64,000 bases of DNA from Adineta ricciae (taxonomy: Eukaryota; Rotifera; Eurotatoria; Adinetida; Adinetidae), in NCBI GenBank assembly GCA_905250025.1, contig CAJNOJ010000360.1, positions 29,664-93,663 on the forward strand, read 5' to 3'. A program made the translations under genes and the position numbers. Below the pieces are notes generated by a model. The model was not told the origin of the DNA, did no database searches, and was given only the letters and a program-made list of their open reading frames with translations. Positions 1 to 10,110 of this stretch are shown here, piece after piece. Numbering within the stretch: position 1 is the first letter of the stretch; each line of letters starts with the position of its first letter.

Positions 1-64
1 TGAAATTGAATGTAAAAAAAAAGTAACTAAAAGACGATTACTTATTTGTATTCAATATGTTTAG

Positions 65-236
65 TAACTGTGGAAGATGGGTGAAGAATTTATATGAGAA
101 GGCGTTCGATTTTGGATACAGTAACAATGATGACTATTGGTAAGCTGATATACGACTCATTGTCATTTCCATTAAACTATATCGACTCTGTAGCTGTGCC
201 AGGTATCCCTTGTCACATCCAAATATTTCCCATCAA
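65..236 (+). other. Possible upstream exons of the U-box gene
   Basis: Two open stretches are bounded by plausible splice sites. 65-139 follows a TTTAG acceptor and ends before GTAAGC. 194-236 follows CTGTAG and ends before GTAAGT. Their phases agree with each other. I could not join them cleanly to the U-box exon at 729, because a candidate exon at 571 gives a stop in the phase its best donor imposes. The link is therefore an inference from strand and proximity. No domain is recognised. Confidence 0.25.
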
Positions 237-261
237 GTAAGTTTATTTTTGCATATGAAGA

Positions 262-516
262 GTCCACGAAAAATTAGTTTTATCCCGGTGTATTTTATAT
301 TTAATCTATAAAATCCTTTAGGCCCTTTACTCCCTTTAATCCAGCGAACCCTCGCCCTCATCTACACCTTTCACTCAGACCCTCACCCACACCCTCACAC
401 CCTCACCCTCACCCACACCCACCCTCATTCTCACACTCTAAGACGACTAAAAGGACTAAAAAACTTCATAAATTATATATAAAGTTACACTAGGATAAAA
501 ATAATTTTTCGTGGAC
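262..516. mobile_element. MITE-like element with long terminal inverted repeats
   Basis: The left end begins GTCCACGAAAAATTA (262-276) and the right end finishes with its reverse complement TAATTTTTCGTGGAC (502-516). The inverted match continues imperfectly for about 60 bp inward on each side (TTTTATCC...GTGTA... against ...TACAC..GGATAAAA). The body is about 255 bp and has no coding capacity, as expected for a non-autonomous DNA transposon. It lies in the presumed intron region upstream of the U-box exon. No clear target-site duplication is visible, so the superfamily cannot be assigned. Its centre is the CCCTCA/CCCACA repeat tract. Confidence 0.7.
348..436. repeat. CCCTCA/CCCACA tract, telomere-like low complexity
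   Basis: Irregular hexamers of the type CCCTCA, CCCACA and CCCTCACA run through this stretch, densest at 379-427. The other strand reads TGAGGG/TGTGGG. TGTGGG resembles the telomeric unit I recall for the bdelloid Adineta. Here it is degenerate, short and enclosed by inverted repeats, so I read it as the filler of the element around it and not as a chromosome end. Confidence 0.7.
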
Positions 517-728
517 CTATGTTGCATATTTACATTTCTCTGTGCGTACACACCTTGATTTCGTTTTTAGTCCTCCAGGATCTCTACAATTTCAAGAGAA
601 TCGAACCAAGTTTTAGCGATACCCTGTGAGTTCTGCAATGTTTTATGGGATTCTAATCTGTTATATTTGCATCAAGTAAAAAACCTTATAAAACAGATGT
701 ATAACTTGTAATAAGACTTTTTTTCTAG

Positions 729-1103
729 GCGCAATGCCCACAAAATCCTGCAAATTCACCTAGACCATCGGCTCCCATTGGTTCTCATCGAGCGTCTAGA
801 AGTACTCGAGATTCTTCTCCTTCTCGTTTCACCAATATGAACGTTCCTAGTTCGATTTCTTCTCGCACTAATCATTTAGATCCTCCACGATGTCCTATCA
901 CGCAAGAACCTTTTACTGATCCAGTTCTCGCTGAAGACGGCCATACGTATGAAAGAGAAGCAATTGAACGATGGATAAGAGAAAATGGCACTAGCCCAAT
1001 CACACGACTGCCTATAAGTATTGATGGACTTCGTCCTAATCTGGCAATTAGGCAAATAAATGAGGAAATGCGCAATAGAGATGCTCGGACAAATCGTCAA
1101 TGA
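729..1103 (+). CDS. U-box domain protein, C-terminal exon
   Basis: This exon follows a TTTTTTTCTAG acceptor and stops at TGA 1101-1103. The first ~45 residues are a Ser/Pro/Arg-rich linker. From about 897 it encodes a U-box: it starts RCPITQEPFTDPV, continues DGHTYEREAIERWI, and ends PNLAIRQI. The U-box is a RING-like fold without zinc ligands that recruits ubiquitin-conjugating enzymes, so the product is probably an E3 ubiquitin ligase. The domain sits at the C terminus, about 20 residues from the stop, so any substrate-binding part must be in exons further upstream, partly beyond the window. An in-frame ATG at 837 could serve only as a late start. The gene is followed directly by sequence shared with 9134 onward. 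Confidence 0.75.
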   Translation, partial: AQCPQNPANSPRPSAPIGSHRASRSTRDSSPSRFTNMNVPSSISSRTNHLDPPRCPITQEPFTDPVLAEDGHTYEREAIERWIRENGTSPITRLPISIDGLRPNLAIRQINEEMRNRDARTNRQ

Positions 1104-1319
1104 TTCAGCAGCACATAGTAATCGGTGATAAATGTCAAACCATCACATAGTTTGAATAAAAATTATTCTTATGTATTTATTAAGCAACTTTCCGAGTAAA
1201 ATCAAAGTATATAGAAAAAAATATATAAGCATCTATCTTGCAGTTACATATGACAGCAAACTTAGTCGGCCGTCTGATGTAATCCCATCCATAATCAGCG
1301 AAATTTCTAACTTGAAAAG

Positions 1320-1607
1320 ATGAAGCAGCTAATTTTGTTGTTTGTACTTGGATAGAAGTGCCTTCTGTCTCACATTTCTCTCTTTAAACAACTAATTGGA
1401 TATATTAGATTCAATCCTACATATGATGTTAAACAGAACGTTCAACTATCGTCTACTCAAACACTAGGAAAATCTCATGGTGAACGTCTCGTTCGACCAG
1501 TTGCACATTTTCAAGTGCAATGGACGATCTTTTTGGAATGCACGAAACATAGTTCAATTCAGGGTTCGACATTTGTTCAATTACGAGAAAAGATACGTCG
1601 GTTTTGA
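1320..1607 (+). CDS. Small uncharacterised protein, internally deleted copy
   Basis: Sister copy of the gene at 9346-9894. The proposed first exon, 1320-1339, encodes MKQLIL and ends before a weak GTTTGT donor. After a 69 nt intron, exon 2 (1409-1607) continues in phase and ends with the same C-terminal block (GERLVRPVAHFQVQW to KIRRF). Compared with the sister, 264 nt are replaced by one codon near 1477: a net in-frame loss of 87 codons. The lost part carries the only predicted membrane segment. The frame survives, so the product, if made, would be soluble or secreted. Family unknown. It could also be a decaying copy, or the deletion could be a haplotype polymorphism. Confidence 0.4.
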
Positions 1608-1663
1608 AAAGCAAAACAATATTCTATCGACATCACAATAAACACTATCTAAAAACTCCCGTT

Positions 1664-1895
1664 TGATCCATCTTGAGGGTGTGAGTAAGAATAGCTGCAA
1701 AACAATAAATATTCGTCATAACGTTGAAAACTGATCTGACTGTTGAATTACAGTCTTGGCCGTCGGAACTATGACAGAAAAGAACATTTTCATGTTTATT
1801 CATTTCTGGTTTTCATTAAGGTCATTTCGATAAGTATGAGCGAGTAATAGAAAAGTCGTTACTACCAAGACGATGAATGCCATCCTCATTGAGAC
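1664..1895. repeat. Dispersed ~230 bp repeat, copy 1
   Basis: This stretch recurs at 7229-7470 and, shortened, at 9950-10110. Shared landmarks are GTGTGAGT.AGAATAGCTGCAA, CTGTTGAATTACAGTCTTG and AAAAGTCGTTACTACCAA. The 9950 copy is expected because it lies in the sister haplotype. The 7229 copy lies behind an unrelated receptor gene, which makes the unit a dispersed repeat. No long reading frame is preserved. The remainder to 2151 shows nothing I recognise. Confidence 0.6.
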
Positions 1896-2151
1896 TACTG
1901 AATTACTTAGAAGAAATCTTGCTTTCAAAGTCATCAACGTATTAGAGATTTACTTGGTAATTCGTTGTTCATGAGAAGAAAAACAATACTTAGAATATCG
2001 AAACGGTTGATTATTATCATAGTGAGGACTCTTTTGAGAATATAGATTAAAATTTATGTCTAGCATGGAGCGTGCTATTTAATATTACTCTCTCTGTTCA
2101 CACATTTATTTTCTGATATAAAAATGTTTCCATCGAAGTAGATTTATATAG

Positions 2152-3941
2152 TTACCACCATAGATAACTATTACAATAAGAAATCATGTTGATGGAAACT
2201 TCATCTTCTTGTCTAACTTCTTTGATAATATTGATTAATTTTTCATCCCAAATGTCACTTGTACTTCGAATACATACCGAGTGCAAATAACGATTGTTTT
2301 CGTTTCCAGTTACTAAACACTTGAGAATTGATTGAAGTTCTTCTTGAGTTACACTTATAGTCAAATATTCCAATCGACGGAAAAACTTAAGCAACAATTG
2401 AACATCGTCGAGTGTGCACGATTGAATATTCACACATTGAATTATGTTCTTACATGCAAATTCTTGAACATTGTCAAATGATTCGTTCGAGAACGAAGCT
2501 TGTTCATTGAATGACAAACATGGAAGTGTCAAATATTTGCAATTTGGAGTGAAAAGTAGCATTTTCGCCACGTTCGTAAAACAAATATAATCAGTGATCG
2601 TTATCTTCGTTATTCCAAATAGAGGAATGATATTGGTGGAGATTTTTGCAATGAAATCATGCGAGATGTCAAGATCTTTGCCGAAAGTGAGTTCAGTTGC
2701 ATTCGGGATGTTAATTGAATGATTAGCAATGGCGAGTTCATGGTCGATATGAATATGACGAACCGAGTCGAAACGATTTTCTGAAGAACTACACTGACTC
2801 TCCACGCCTGTCAACGTATATTCTTTTCTCCTATAAAGTACAACATACTTTCATTCAAAACTGCCGGAAGTATGTTTGGTTTTACTTACCGGTACGGTTG
2901 TATGGAATAGAAAAGTGCTTCATTTGGGTATTCCGAGCAATAGTGTGTATGTGTAAAGAACCACTTTCGTTCTATCCAAAATAAACCTGTAAACGGCTCC
3001 ATTAACTGCCGGCATTGAACAGGTCCAGATAGAAGTATTGTGTGTTGAAGATCGAAGATGCGCAAGTTCGGCATGTGAGTTATGATTAGATGTTCCCATC
3101 TTTGCGCATTTGCAAATTGTCTATCCATATGTGTGGAAAGATGTAAAACTCGAAGATTGGTGAAAAAAAGTTTGAAAAATGGTTCGAATTCATCGAAATT
3201 AATGTACTTGAGTTTGAGCGAAACATGAGTAAGATCGTGCAATGTTAAGCGCAATGTTTCGCGATAGAAACTGAAGGTTGAAATGACGCATTTGATCGAT
3301 AAACGACGAAGATGTGGCACATGGGATAAAAGACGCGCAAGTTCTTGAAGATATATGCAAGAATCAATAACCAAGTGTTCAATAGGACTCAGTATGTCAC
3401 TTTCAGTCATGAGCAGACCGTGTGGTGTGTCGTCGGTATCATTAATTGAAATTTTACAGTATTTCAATGATGATAAACGAAATATGCTATTGTAGATTAG
3501 ATTTTTATCATAACATTTGTTAATCGAAGAAATAATTAATGTGGAAAGTTGCGGTAAGAGGGATAAATAATCGAAAAGTTCATGCGAATCTTTTATGTTC
3601 ATATTGTTCAGATACAATGTTTCAAGTCGAGTGAATAATGATGGATTTGGTATGAATGAAATAATTGAGTTGATGATTAATCGATTGGAGACATGAAGTG
3701 AACGAATTCGATCTGTATATAGTCCGAAAAATTCACGGTAACTCTCTTCAAATGATGCTCTTGACATTAAGCAGAAATTGACTTCGATTGGATCAGTCGA
3801 CAAGGTAAAAAGATTTCGAAATCGTATGTTTAAGCTACGAAATAACTTGTAAGCTTGATACATATCAATGTAGTCGAATATCTCATAGATGATTTCATTG
3901 GAAAGATGTTCAAAACAGGTTATCATTGGATTTTCACTCAT
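2152..3941 (-). CDS. F-box protein with LRR-like C-terminal region
   Basis: Two exons on the minus strand: 3941-2890 and 2830-2152, separated by a 59 nt GT-AG intron (GTAAGT donor, TTATAG acceptor, phase 2). The product is about 576 residues. The N terminus, FEHLSNEIIYEIFDYID, is a typical F-box, which binds Skp1 and brings substrates to an SCF ubiquitin ligase. The rest is leucine-rich with irregular repeats of the type L..L.I.S, as in FBXL-like substrate-binding regions. The same intron position and phase occurs in the paralogous F-box gene at 41709-43591. A broken sister copy is at 10375-11176. It lies 299 bp downstream of the methyltransferase on the same strand. No substrate can be inferred. 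Confidence 0.7.
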
Positions 3942-4240
3942 TGTGCTTAATGCTACAAAAAAAAAGAATTAATATTAAATGGATTAGTGGAAGTTTTCCT
4001 TTTACATTACGAAATGAGTATGGTTTATGTATAATGATGTTATATTTTTGTTTTTATCCAATGATGAAGAAATACAAAAGAACGCTTTTTTAAATAATAC
4101 ATATATTATTTCGTTCTTTGCACATGACTCACGGATTTGTATTTTTCTTTCGTCGTGTTCTTCCTCGAAAGTTATAGCTACTAAAATACTTTATTAAGAA
4201 GAAAGATTTCTATAAGAAAATAATCGTTATTGGTCTCTTT

Positions 4241-4827
4241 TTAGCTTTTAGAAAATAATAAGTCCACTTGATCGCCACTACTCAACCGTCGTAGATCATT
4301 ATCGGATATATACACTGGTACTGATTGCCATACTTTTCGTTCAAACAAGCTCGTTAATTGATCACTAACAATTCGAATTTTGTATCCACGAGAAACGAAG
4401 AACTTTAAATAATCATATGGATCACTTCTCTTCTCTCGCATCATTCGAGGACTGAATTCCGATACGATATGTCGAACTTCATACTTATCAAATAACCGAA
4501 TGCCACTTTGTACTGCATATAATTCTGATCCTTCGACATCGATTTTCATCACATCGATATTTTGATTAACTAGAGTATCAAGTCGTGTACTATTAATAAC
4601 TTGTCTGAGTGAATAACCTCTAGGTATACGTCCAATGGCCTCTTTCTCAGATGTGATGTCACATATCGTATGCCCATCACCGACATTGCCATTATCACTG
4701 TACAGTATACATAAGCTTGGTTTGACACCAAGACCATTAGGATGTACAATAACGTTCTGTGATATTTTAGATGCTTGTAATGATGCTCTCAACAATTCTA
4801 TATTACGACTCATTGGTTCTATGGCAA
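4241..4827 (-). CDS. FkbM-family methyltransferase, C-terminal part cut at contig end
   Basis: This is the last ~195 codons of the gene seen complete at 11473-12504. It holds the KIDVEGSE motif of FkbM-type SAM-dependent methyltransferases and the C-terminal block ending in DLLFSKS. The reading frame is lost at the N at 4828. The last 81 bases before that N (4747-4827) are identical to 27082-27162, where another contig starts inside the same gene. The N-terminal half of this allele is therefore almost certainly at 27163-27619, and the two fragments are one gene split by misordering of contigs. Confidence 0.8.
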
Positions 4828-4828
4828 N
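4828..4828. other. Single-N contig join
   Basis: The methyltransferase gene stops here and an ADP-ribosylglycohydrolase on the other strand begins in mid-gene. The contig end to the left matches the contig start at 27082. Confidence 0.95.
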
Positions 4829-5584
4829 CGCCTATGTGAGGAAATTGAGGAAATTATGCAAGGTTCATACAAGGGAAAAAGCGGATACGAAGAAGGAATC
4901 CGAGGCAAAGGATACATTGTCAACGCCCTAGAAGCTGCTCTGTGGGCCTTCTACAATGATAAGGGTTCGTTTAAAAAGGGTGCACTCGCTGCAGTGAACC
5001 TCGGCGATGATACAGATACAACCGCTGCGATCTATGGTCAATTGGCTGGTGCCTACTATGGCTTTCATGAACTACCAAAGAAGTGGACAAGTAAGGTCTA
5101 TGCGAACAGTTTTCTGAAGTGCGTGAGCAAGTGGATAACTTATGAAGGAAATAATTGGCGACCGGAACGATCGTTTGTGACAAGTTTGAGATCACCGTTT
5201 TCTCAAGCGAATGATTTTGTAACAACACGTCGTTCAGAGAACGCTGATACGAATGTCATGTCACATCCAACACCTGATACTGAAATGCTAAGAGAACCTC
5301 CGAAAGCACCGCTTATGTCGAAAAGATCCCAGCGAACTCCAGAAGAAAAATCAAATAGAGATCTCGCACAGGAAAAAATTGTCGTGTCAAATGACGTATC
5401 AGAGAGTGGAACACCACGAAGATCCCATGGAAAGTCGCGTCCAGAAACGGGTCGTTCTAAATCCGTACGTGGTTCTCAGTCAAGATCTTTATCACAAATG
5501 AACAAGGACAGACCTATGAGTGCGTCGAAACCTCATCAATCCCCGGAACAAAATGAACACTTCACATATTTTCTCTCCCCCTGA
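4829..5584 (+). CDS. ADP-ribosylglycohydrolase family protein, 5' truncated
   Basis: The frame is open from the N at 4828 and ends at TGA 5582-5584. The first ~100 residues match the C-terminal half of the ADP-ribosylglycohydrolase (DraG/ADPRH) fold. The block [18 protein letters not shown] is followed by [18 protein letters not shown], in which the Asp residues bind the magnesium used to cleave ADP-ribose from protein. The N-terminal half, with the other metal ligands, lies beyond the join. The final ~130 residues are Ser/Arg/Pro/Glu-rich, without hydrophobic core, and look disordered; catalytic family members usually end near the helical core, so this tail is unusual. It probably reverses ADP-ribosylation. 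The next genes on the same contig are a receptor and a NADAR protein. Confidence 0.75.
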   Translation, partial: RLCEEIEEIMQGSYKGKSGYEEGIRGKGYIVNALEAALWAFYNDKGSFKKGALAAVNLGDDTDTTAAIYGQLAGAYYGFHELPKKWTSKVYANSFLKCVSKWITYEGNNWRPERSFVTSLRSPFSQANDFVTTRRSENADTNVMSHPTPDTEMLREPPKAPLMSKRSQRTPEEKSNRDLAQEKIVVSNDVSESGTPRRSHGKSRPETGRSKSVRGSQSRSLSQMNKDRPMSASKPHQSPEQNEHFTYFLSP

Positions 5585-5712
5585 ACTATTTAAATCGCGG
5601 TTAATTTTTTACCACTATATCATGAATAAACCAGAACATATCTAAGTATAATAACTTGTTTCTGTGTAAAGACGCGACTGATACAGTAACTAGATCAAAA
5701 CAAATAATGTAA

Positions 5713-5916
5713 ACCACCTTCATATTAAGTAGAGAATGTGTGCTTCGCATTGAAAACAGCGTCGTTAGCTTTGTTAACTCAGTCGCTATTCAATTTGAAA
5801 ATATAGATGAGTCATTTAGCGAAGATATTCTCTTCCACAGATTTATTTTGAACAAGCTACCCGAGATATGTCAAGCTTTGCACTTTAATGGATGCTCTTT
5901 TAATCTACGTTTATAA
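5713..5916 (+). other. Orphan 67-residue open frame, possible exon relic
   Basis: The frame is open from just after a stop at 5710 to TAA 5914-5916, with no ATG near its start. Its composition (ENIDESFSEDILFHRFILNK) looks protein-like, and it could be a leftover terminal exon. No family recognised. The rest of 5585-6187 shows only AT-rich sequence. Confidence 0.2.
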
Positions 5917-6187
5917 CTAGCAGTAGAATAAGTTAATTATCCTTCCCTGCATGTCACTCTTCGAGAACGAGTATAATAAAGAGATTTATATGAATTTTAT
6001 ACATCCGTTAAACATAATGTTTTCCAACAGACAGCATCATTCATTGCGACTCGATGAACACGGAGAGAGAAATTTGAGGTATTTTTTCATATAGAAAAGA
6101 AAGCCAAATAGTTCAAAATCGATATCTGTGCACAAGGACGATTTTTTCCCGATAAAATCCATCATTTTCTTATTCCATACGACACAA

Positions 6188-7126
6188 ATGGCATCATTAG
6201 CTACCATAACACCTATTTTCAGCATTACCAGCTACTTCGCAATCTTAATCTTCGGAACAGTCGGAAACATTCTGAATCTTACCACGTTACTATCCAAAGA
6301 TTTCCGAACAAAATCATGTCTGTTCTACATGATATGTGCTTCGTCACTCGATTTATTCTTCAGTAGTTTTGGCATTATACTTCGCTTTTCCACGGAATAC
6401 TTTGGAAACAATTCGAGTCTAATCATTCGTGGTGTTTGCAAAGCACGTGCGTACTTTCTCGTTTGCCTGCCTGCAATGGCGTCTACATGTATCCTATTAA
6501 CAACATTTGATCGATGTATATCGACATTAGCAAATGCTCGCTGGCAACAGCTGACTTCAATTTGGTTTGCTAAACGCCTATTCATCATAACTATGCTTTT
6601 TCTTTTGACTTCGAGTGTTTTTCATTTGATCATATTCGATATTCGAAACGGTGTATGCGCACCGTCATCTAGTTTCGAGACGATTTTAGTCGCTGTGTAT
6701 GGCAATATCTTCGCTTTTCTTATTCCTAATGGTGGAGTATTGTTTTTTGGTAGTTATACATGGATTAATTTGAGACAATTAAGAAGTCGAATCGATCCAG
6801 TTTGTGCCTCAAATGCACAATCACGATCTGCTCGACGAATGGATCGACAAATGTTCTGTTTAACATTTGCGCATGCATCATTTTCGACTGTGCTGAGTCT
6901 ACAACGAGGTTTTACATATACATACACTGTAATTACTAGTTCGGCACAGAAGAGCGTTGAACGACAACAAATCGAATATCTTATTCTGCAAATAAGCGTT
7001 ATTTTATATTATGTGAACTTTGGTGTAGCTTTCTATGTGAATTACGCTTTCAGTATGATGTTTCGAAAAAAAGTCCACAGATCTGTTCGTTTATTTATGA
7101 AGAGATGCTTAAATATTCATGAATAA
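6188..7126 (+). CDS. 7TM G-protein-coupled receptor, FMRFamide-receptor-like
   Basis: An intronless frame encoding 312 residues. The ATG at 6188 is chosen because the open frame upstream begins with a non-ATG codon and the first membrane helix follows about 10 residues later. Seven hydrophobic helices are visible. Helix 1 ends with the GNILNLTTL pattern typical of rhodopsin-like receptors. Helix 3 ends in FDRC, a DRY variant. Helix 7 leads into a short basic tail (RKKVHRSVRLFMKRC). This is the receptor type that is heavily expanded in bdelloids and usually labelled FMRFamide-like; the ligand is unknown. TAAATAAAAC at the stop may supply the poly(A) signal. It has no sister copy in the window. 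Confidence 0.75.
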   Translation: MASLATITPIFSITSYFAILIFGTVGNILNLTTLLSKDFRTKSCLFYMICASSLDLFFSSFGIILRFSTEYFGNNSSLIIRGVCKARAYFLVCLPAMASTCILLTTFDRCISTLANARWQQLTSIWFAKRLFIITMLFLLTSSVFHLIIFDIRNGVCAPSSSFETILVAVYGNIFAFLIPNGGVLFFGSYTWINLRQLRSRIDPVCASNAQSRSARRMDRQMFCLTFAHASFSTVLSLQRGFTYTYTVITSSAQKSVERQQIEYLILQISVILYYVNFGVAFYVNYAFSMMFRKKVHRSVRLFMKRCLNIHE

Positions 7127-7228
7127 ATAAAACATCTAAGAAATTTCTACTTCTATAGATTAAAAAAAAACTGTTTTCATCTGTGCTTGTTTGGAGGACA
7201 ACCTCTGTTATAAAGAGCGAGGACCAAG

Positions 7229-7470
7229 GCGTGAGAGTGTGAGTGAGAATAGCTGCAAGACGATAAATATTTGTCATAGCGTTGAAAACCGATCTGACTG
7301 TTGAATTACAGTCTTGATCGTCGGACCTATGATAGAAAAGAATATTTTCATGCTCATTCACTTGTGATTTTCATTAAGGTCATTTTGATAAGTATGAGTG
7401 AGAAATAGAAAAGTCGTTACTACCAAAACGATGACCGACGTCCTGATTGAAACTGCTCTCTTTTCTCAAT
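7229..7470. repeat. Dispersed ~230 bp repeat, copy 2
   Basis: Same unit as 1664-1895, with scattered substitutions, placed about 100 bp after an unrelated receptor gene. The insertion outside the duplicated block shows that the unit is dispersed. No terminal inverted repeat is obvious. Confidence 0.6.
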
Positions 7471-8068
7471 AGCAACGAACAGATTATTCTCTACTATGAA
7501 GTATCTTACCTGCGATTGAGTATCTCTATCAATAACAAAACAAAAAAATATCACTATTGTCATCTTTTTCTACATAGCGTTAGTGAAGTATGTTAAACTT
7601 AGATCGTAGTTCTCTTCGATCCTATGACAGTATGCTTCAACTGCCTTTTTGCCGTGTTTACTTTCGCAACGCATTTTTATTGGACTCCTTGCTAGGTATG
7701 CATTCGCGTGAAGTAGAACACTTGTGTTACGAATGATTACTGGTCGGTAAACAGAAAGGAAACTATATGTCTCGCTGGTAATGGAATGATGCGTCGTTTT
7801 GGCATATACTTTTCATGCCATCTGTACCTGATATACATACGCACGGTGACATAGATAGAATCAAGACAAAATACAACATGAACTTCATGATTTTTTTTAA
7901 ATTTCGTTGTAATCATCTATGCAACATGCCATCTAATGACGTGCTTTAACTCAAAATCAAAAGTAGTTTCATCATCAATTTGCACAAGATCAGTATAATT
8001 CTTCTCTCATCAGACAAACAACTTTGTTCCTCAGTGTGAATACAATTGCATAAAATTCACTTTTATTC
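7471..8068. other. Intergenic, nothing recognised
   Basis: AT-rich spacer between the receptor and the NADAR gene. I see no conserved reading frame, RNA gene or repeat in it. Confidence 0.5.
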
Positions 8069-8775
8069 ATGAATTCTAATGACAAGCAGTCGAAATCTGC
8101 ACTGACACAGGTTGAAACTGAACTCATGGACCGTGTCCATTCGTATTTTTCCAATCATGATCCTGAAAGATTTTATTTCGTCTACGCGACTGAAACACCA
8201 TTCAGTAATGTTCATCCTTGTTCAATCACTGATAGAAATCTCAAGTTTCATTCAAGTGAACAATATATGACGTGCCAGAAAGCGAGTAAATAAATATTGT
8301 ACTAATCGATGAAAACCAGTCTTAACATCATTGAATTTCAGGAGTGTTTAACGATGAAAATATGGCTCGAAAAATTCTCAGAGCTGAAACACCTGGCAAG
8401 TGTAAAGCATTAGGACGTGCAGTGAAAAACTTCGATCAACAAATCTGGCATGAAAATCGTACGCGAATTGTTTCTGATGCAGCCTGCTTCAAAGTAAGAT
8501 TGCCGTTCACGGAAGGATAAAACTCAGTAGAATTTGTATTTTAGTTTACACAAAATGAACAATTGAAATGAGCACTGTTGACACATCACCATTGCTTGTT
8601 TGTAGAAGCAGCAGCAAACGATTGCATTTGGAGTGTTGGTTTACGTGAAACAGATCTATTAGTAAAAACACGTGCCAGTTGGCGAGGACTTAATCTTTTA
8701 GGTTATATATTCTTACTGATATTGCACATCGAATCTATGAGGAAGACAACATATCATCGATGCAGTTATGAATAG
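8069..8775 (+). pseudogene. NADAR-domain (YbiA-like) gene interrupted by an in-frame TGA
   Basis: Three exons: 8069-8285, 8342-8493 and 8545 onward, joined by short GT-AG introns in matching phase. The product shows the NADAR order of motifs: FSNVHPC, FHSSEQYMTCQKA, LGRAVKNFDQQIWHENR, FTQNEQLK, FVEAAANDCIWSVGL and SWRGLNLLG. NADAR proteins are N-glycosidases acting on ADP-ribosylated nucleobases and related riboflavin intermediates. In exon 3 the codon after NEQLK is TGA (8569-8571). The frame then continues ALLTHHHCLFVEA, exactly the expected domain continuation. A CGA-to-TGA change would explain it. The usual C-terminal helix after NLLG is not recognisable. Either the gene is dead, or the stop is a haplotype or sequencing difference. 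Confidence 0.7.
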
Positions 8776-9132
8776 ATTATATTTAACTACTTAATGAGAA
8801 AGAATACATGTTATCACAGTTTGGCTTTTTCCAACTTCACTCGTTTCTCTCTGATAATTTTGTAAGAGATATGACTCATGATAGAAACAGTAAGTTTAAA
8901 ACTGTTTTATTGATTCATGCAAAAAATATATGTATGGATGAATCCTAATGTTTAAAATATGATTGTACCATTCGAGAAGGCGAGTCAAGAAAAGACTACA
9001 CCATTGAGCCGTTTGATAAAATTCGAACTTAACTAACAACCAAAAAAACCATTGTACAGGTTTCGTAATAACATGCATCACACTATGAGAATATGTTCCA
9101 TAACACGAAGCTATTAGATCATTGACCACAAC
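8776..9132. other. Contig end, no supported gene
   Basis: A minus-strand frame (9129-8896) could encode 77 residues rich in aromatic residues (WFFWLLVKFEFYQ). It has no recognisable family and ends at the join, so I do not call it. Confidence 0.3.
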
Positions 9133-9133
9133 N
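9133..9133. other. Single-N contig join
   Basis: Unrelated sequence lies to the left. To the right begins the haplotype copy of the region at 1110 onward. Confidence 0.95.
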
Positions 9134-9345
9134 GCAGCACATAGTAATCGGTGATAGATGTCAAACCATCACATAGTTAGAATAAAAATTATTCTTATGT
9201 ATTTATTAAGCAACTTTCCGAGTAAAATCAAAGTATATAGAAAAAATATATAAGCATCTATCTTGCAGTTACATATGACAGCAAACTTAGTCGGTCGACC
9301 TAATGTAATCCGATCCGTAATCAGCGAAATTCCTAACTTGAAAAG

Positions 9346-9894
9346 ATGAAGCAGCTAATTTTGTTGTTTGTACTTGGATAGAAGTGCTTTCTGTCTCACA
9401 TTTCTCTCTTTAAACAACTAATTGGATATATTAGATTCAATCCTACATATGATGTTAAACAGAGCGTTCAACTATCGTCTACTCAAACATTAGGAAAATC
9501 TCTTGTGTATCAGTTTTTAAATACAATCGCATATGATGCCACAAATGTCTTGGTAAAGTTAACGAACTATGGAATAAGCTGTCTGGCAAATGTGACCGCG
9601 ACAGCATCCGAAGTTATGCAGTCCAAAGACTATTTGGAAAAATCTGCTGTCTGGGCATATACTGTAGTTATTGTACTCGCTTGGGAAATCTATTCGAAAG
9701 GTTCTAAACCTATGATTCATCAAGTTGGCACATATTCTGATGACAATGATCGGCGCATGCTAGCTGGTGAACGTCTCGTTCGACCAGTTGCACATTTTCA
9801 AGTGCAATGGACGATCTTTTCGGAATGCACGAAACACAATTCAATTCAGGGTTCGACATTTGTTCAAGTACGAGAAAAGATACGTCGGTTTTGA
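9346..9894 (+). CDS. Small uncharacterised protein with one membrane segment
   Basis: Proposed exons are 9346-9365 (MKQLIL) and 9435-9894, with a 69 nt intron. The first donor, GTTTGT, is weak, so the start is tentative. The product is about 159 residues. A hydrophobic stretch, WAYTVVIVLAWEIY, at about residue 90 is a likely membrane helix. The C-terminal block (GERLVRPVAHFQVQW ... KIRRF) is shared with the copy at 1320-1607, which lacks 87 codons including this helix. No family recognised. Conservation of the frame in both copies despite scattered substitutions supports coding. Confidence 0.45.
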
Positions 9895-9949
9895 AAAGCA
9901 AAACAATATTCTATCGACATCACAATAAACACTATCTAAAAACTCTCTT

Positions 9950-10110
9950 TTGATCCATCTTGAGAGTGTGGATGAGAATAGCTGCAAAACGATAAATATT
10001 CGTCATAACGCTGAAAACTGATCTGACTGTTGAATTACAGCCTTGGTCGTCGGAACGATGGCAGAAAAGAACATTTTCATGTTTATTCATTTCTGATTTT
10101 CATTAAGGTC
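9950..10110. repeat. Dispersed repeat, copy 3 (shortened)
   Basis: Haplotype counterpart of 1664-1895. It lacks about 80 bp at its right end: the sequence jumps from TTCATTAAGGTCATT directly to GAGACTACTGAATTAC. From 10111 to 10374 there is nothing recognisable. Confidence 0.55.

Noticed and set aside
348-436. Real telomere or chromosome end
   Set aside because: The tract is short, degenerate, enclosed by inverted repeats and flanked by genes on one side.
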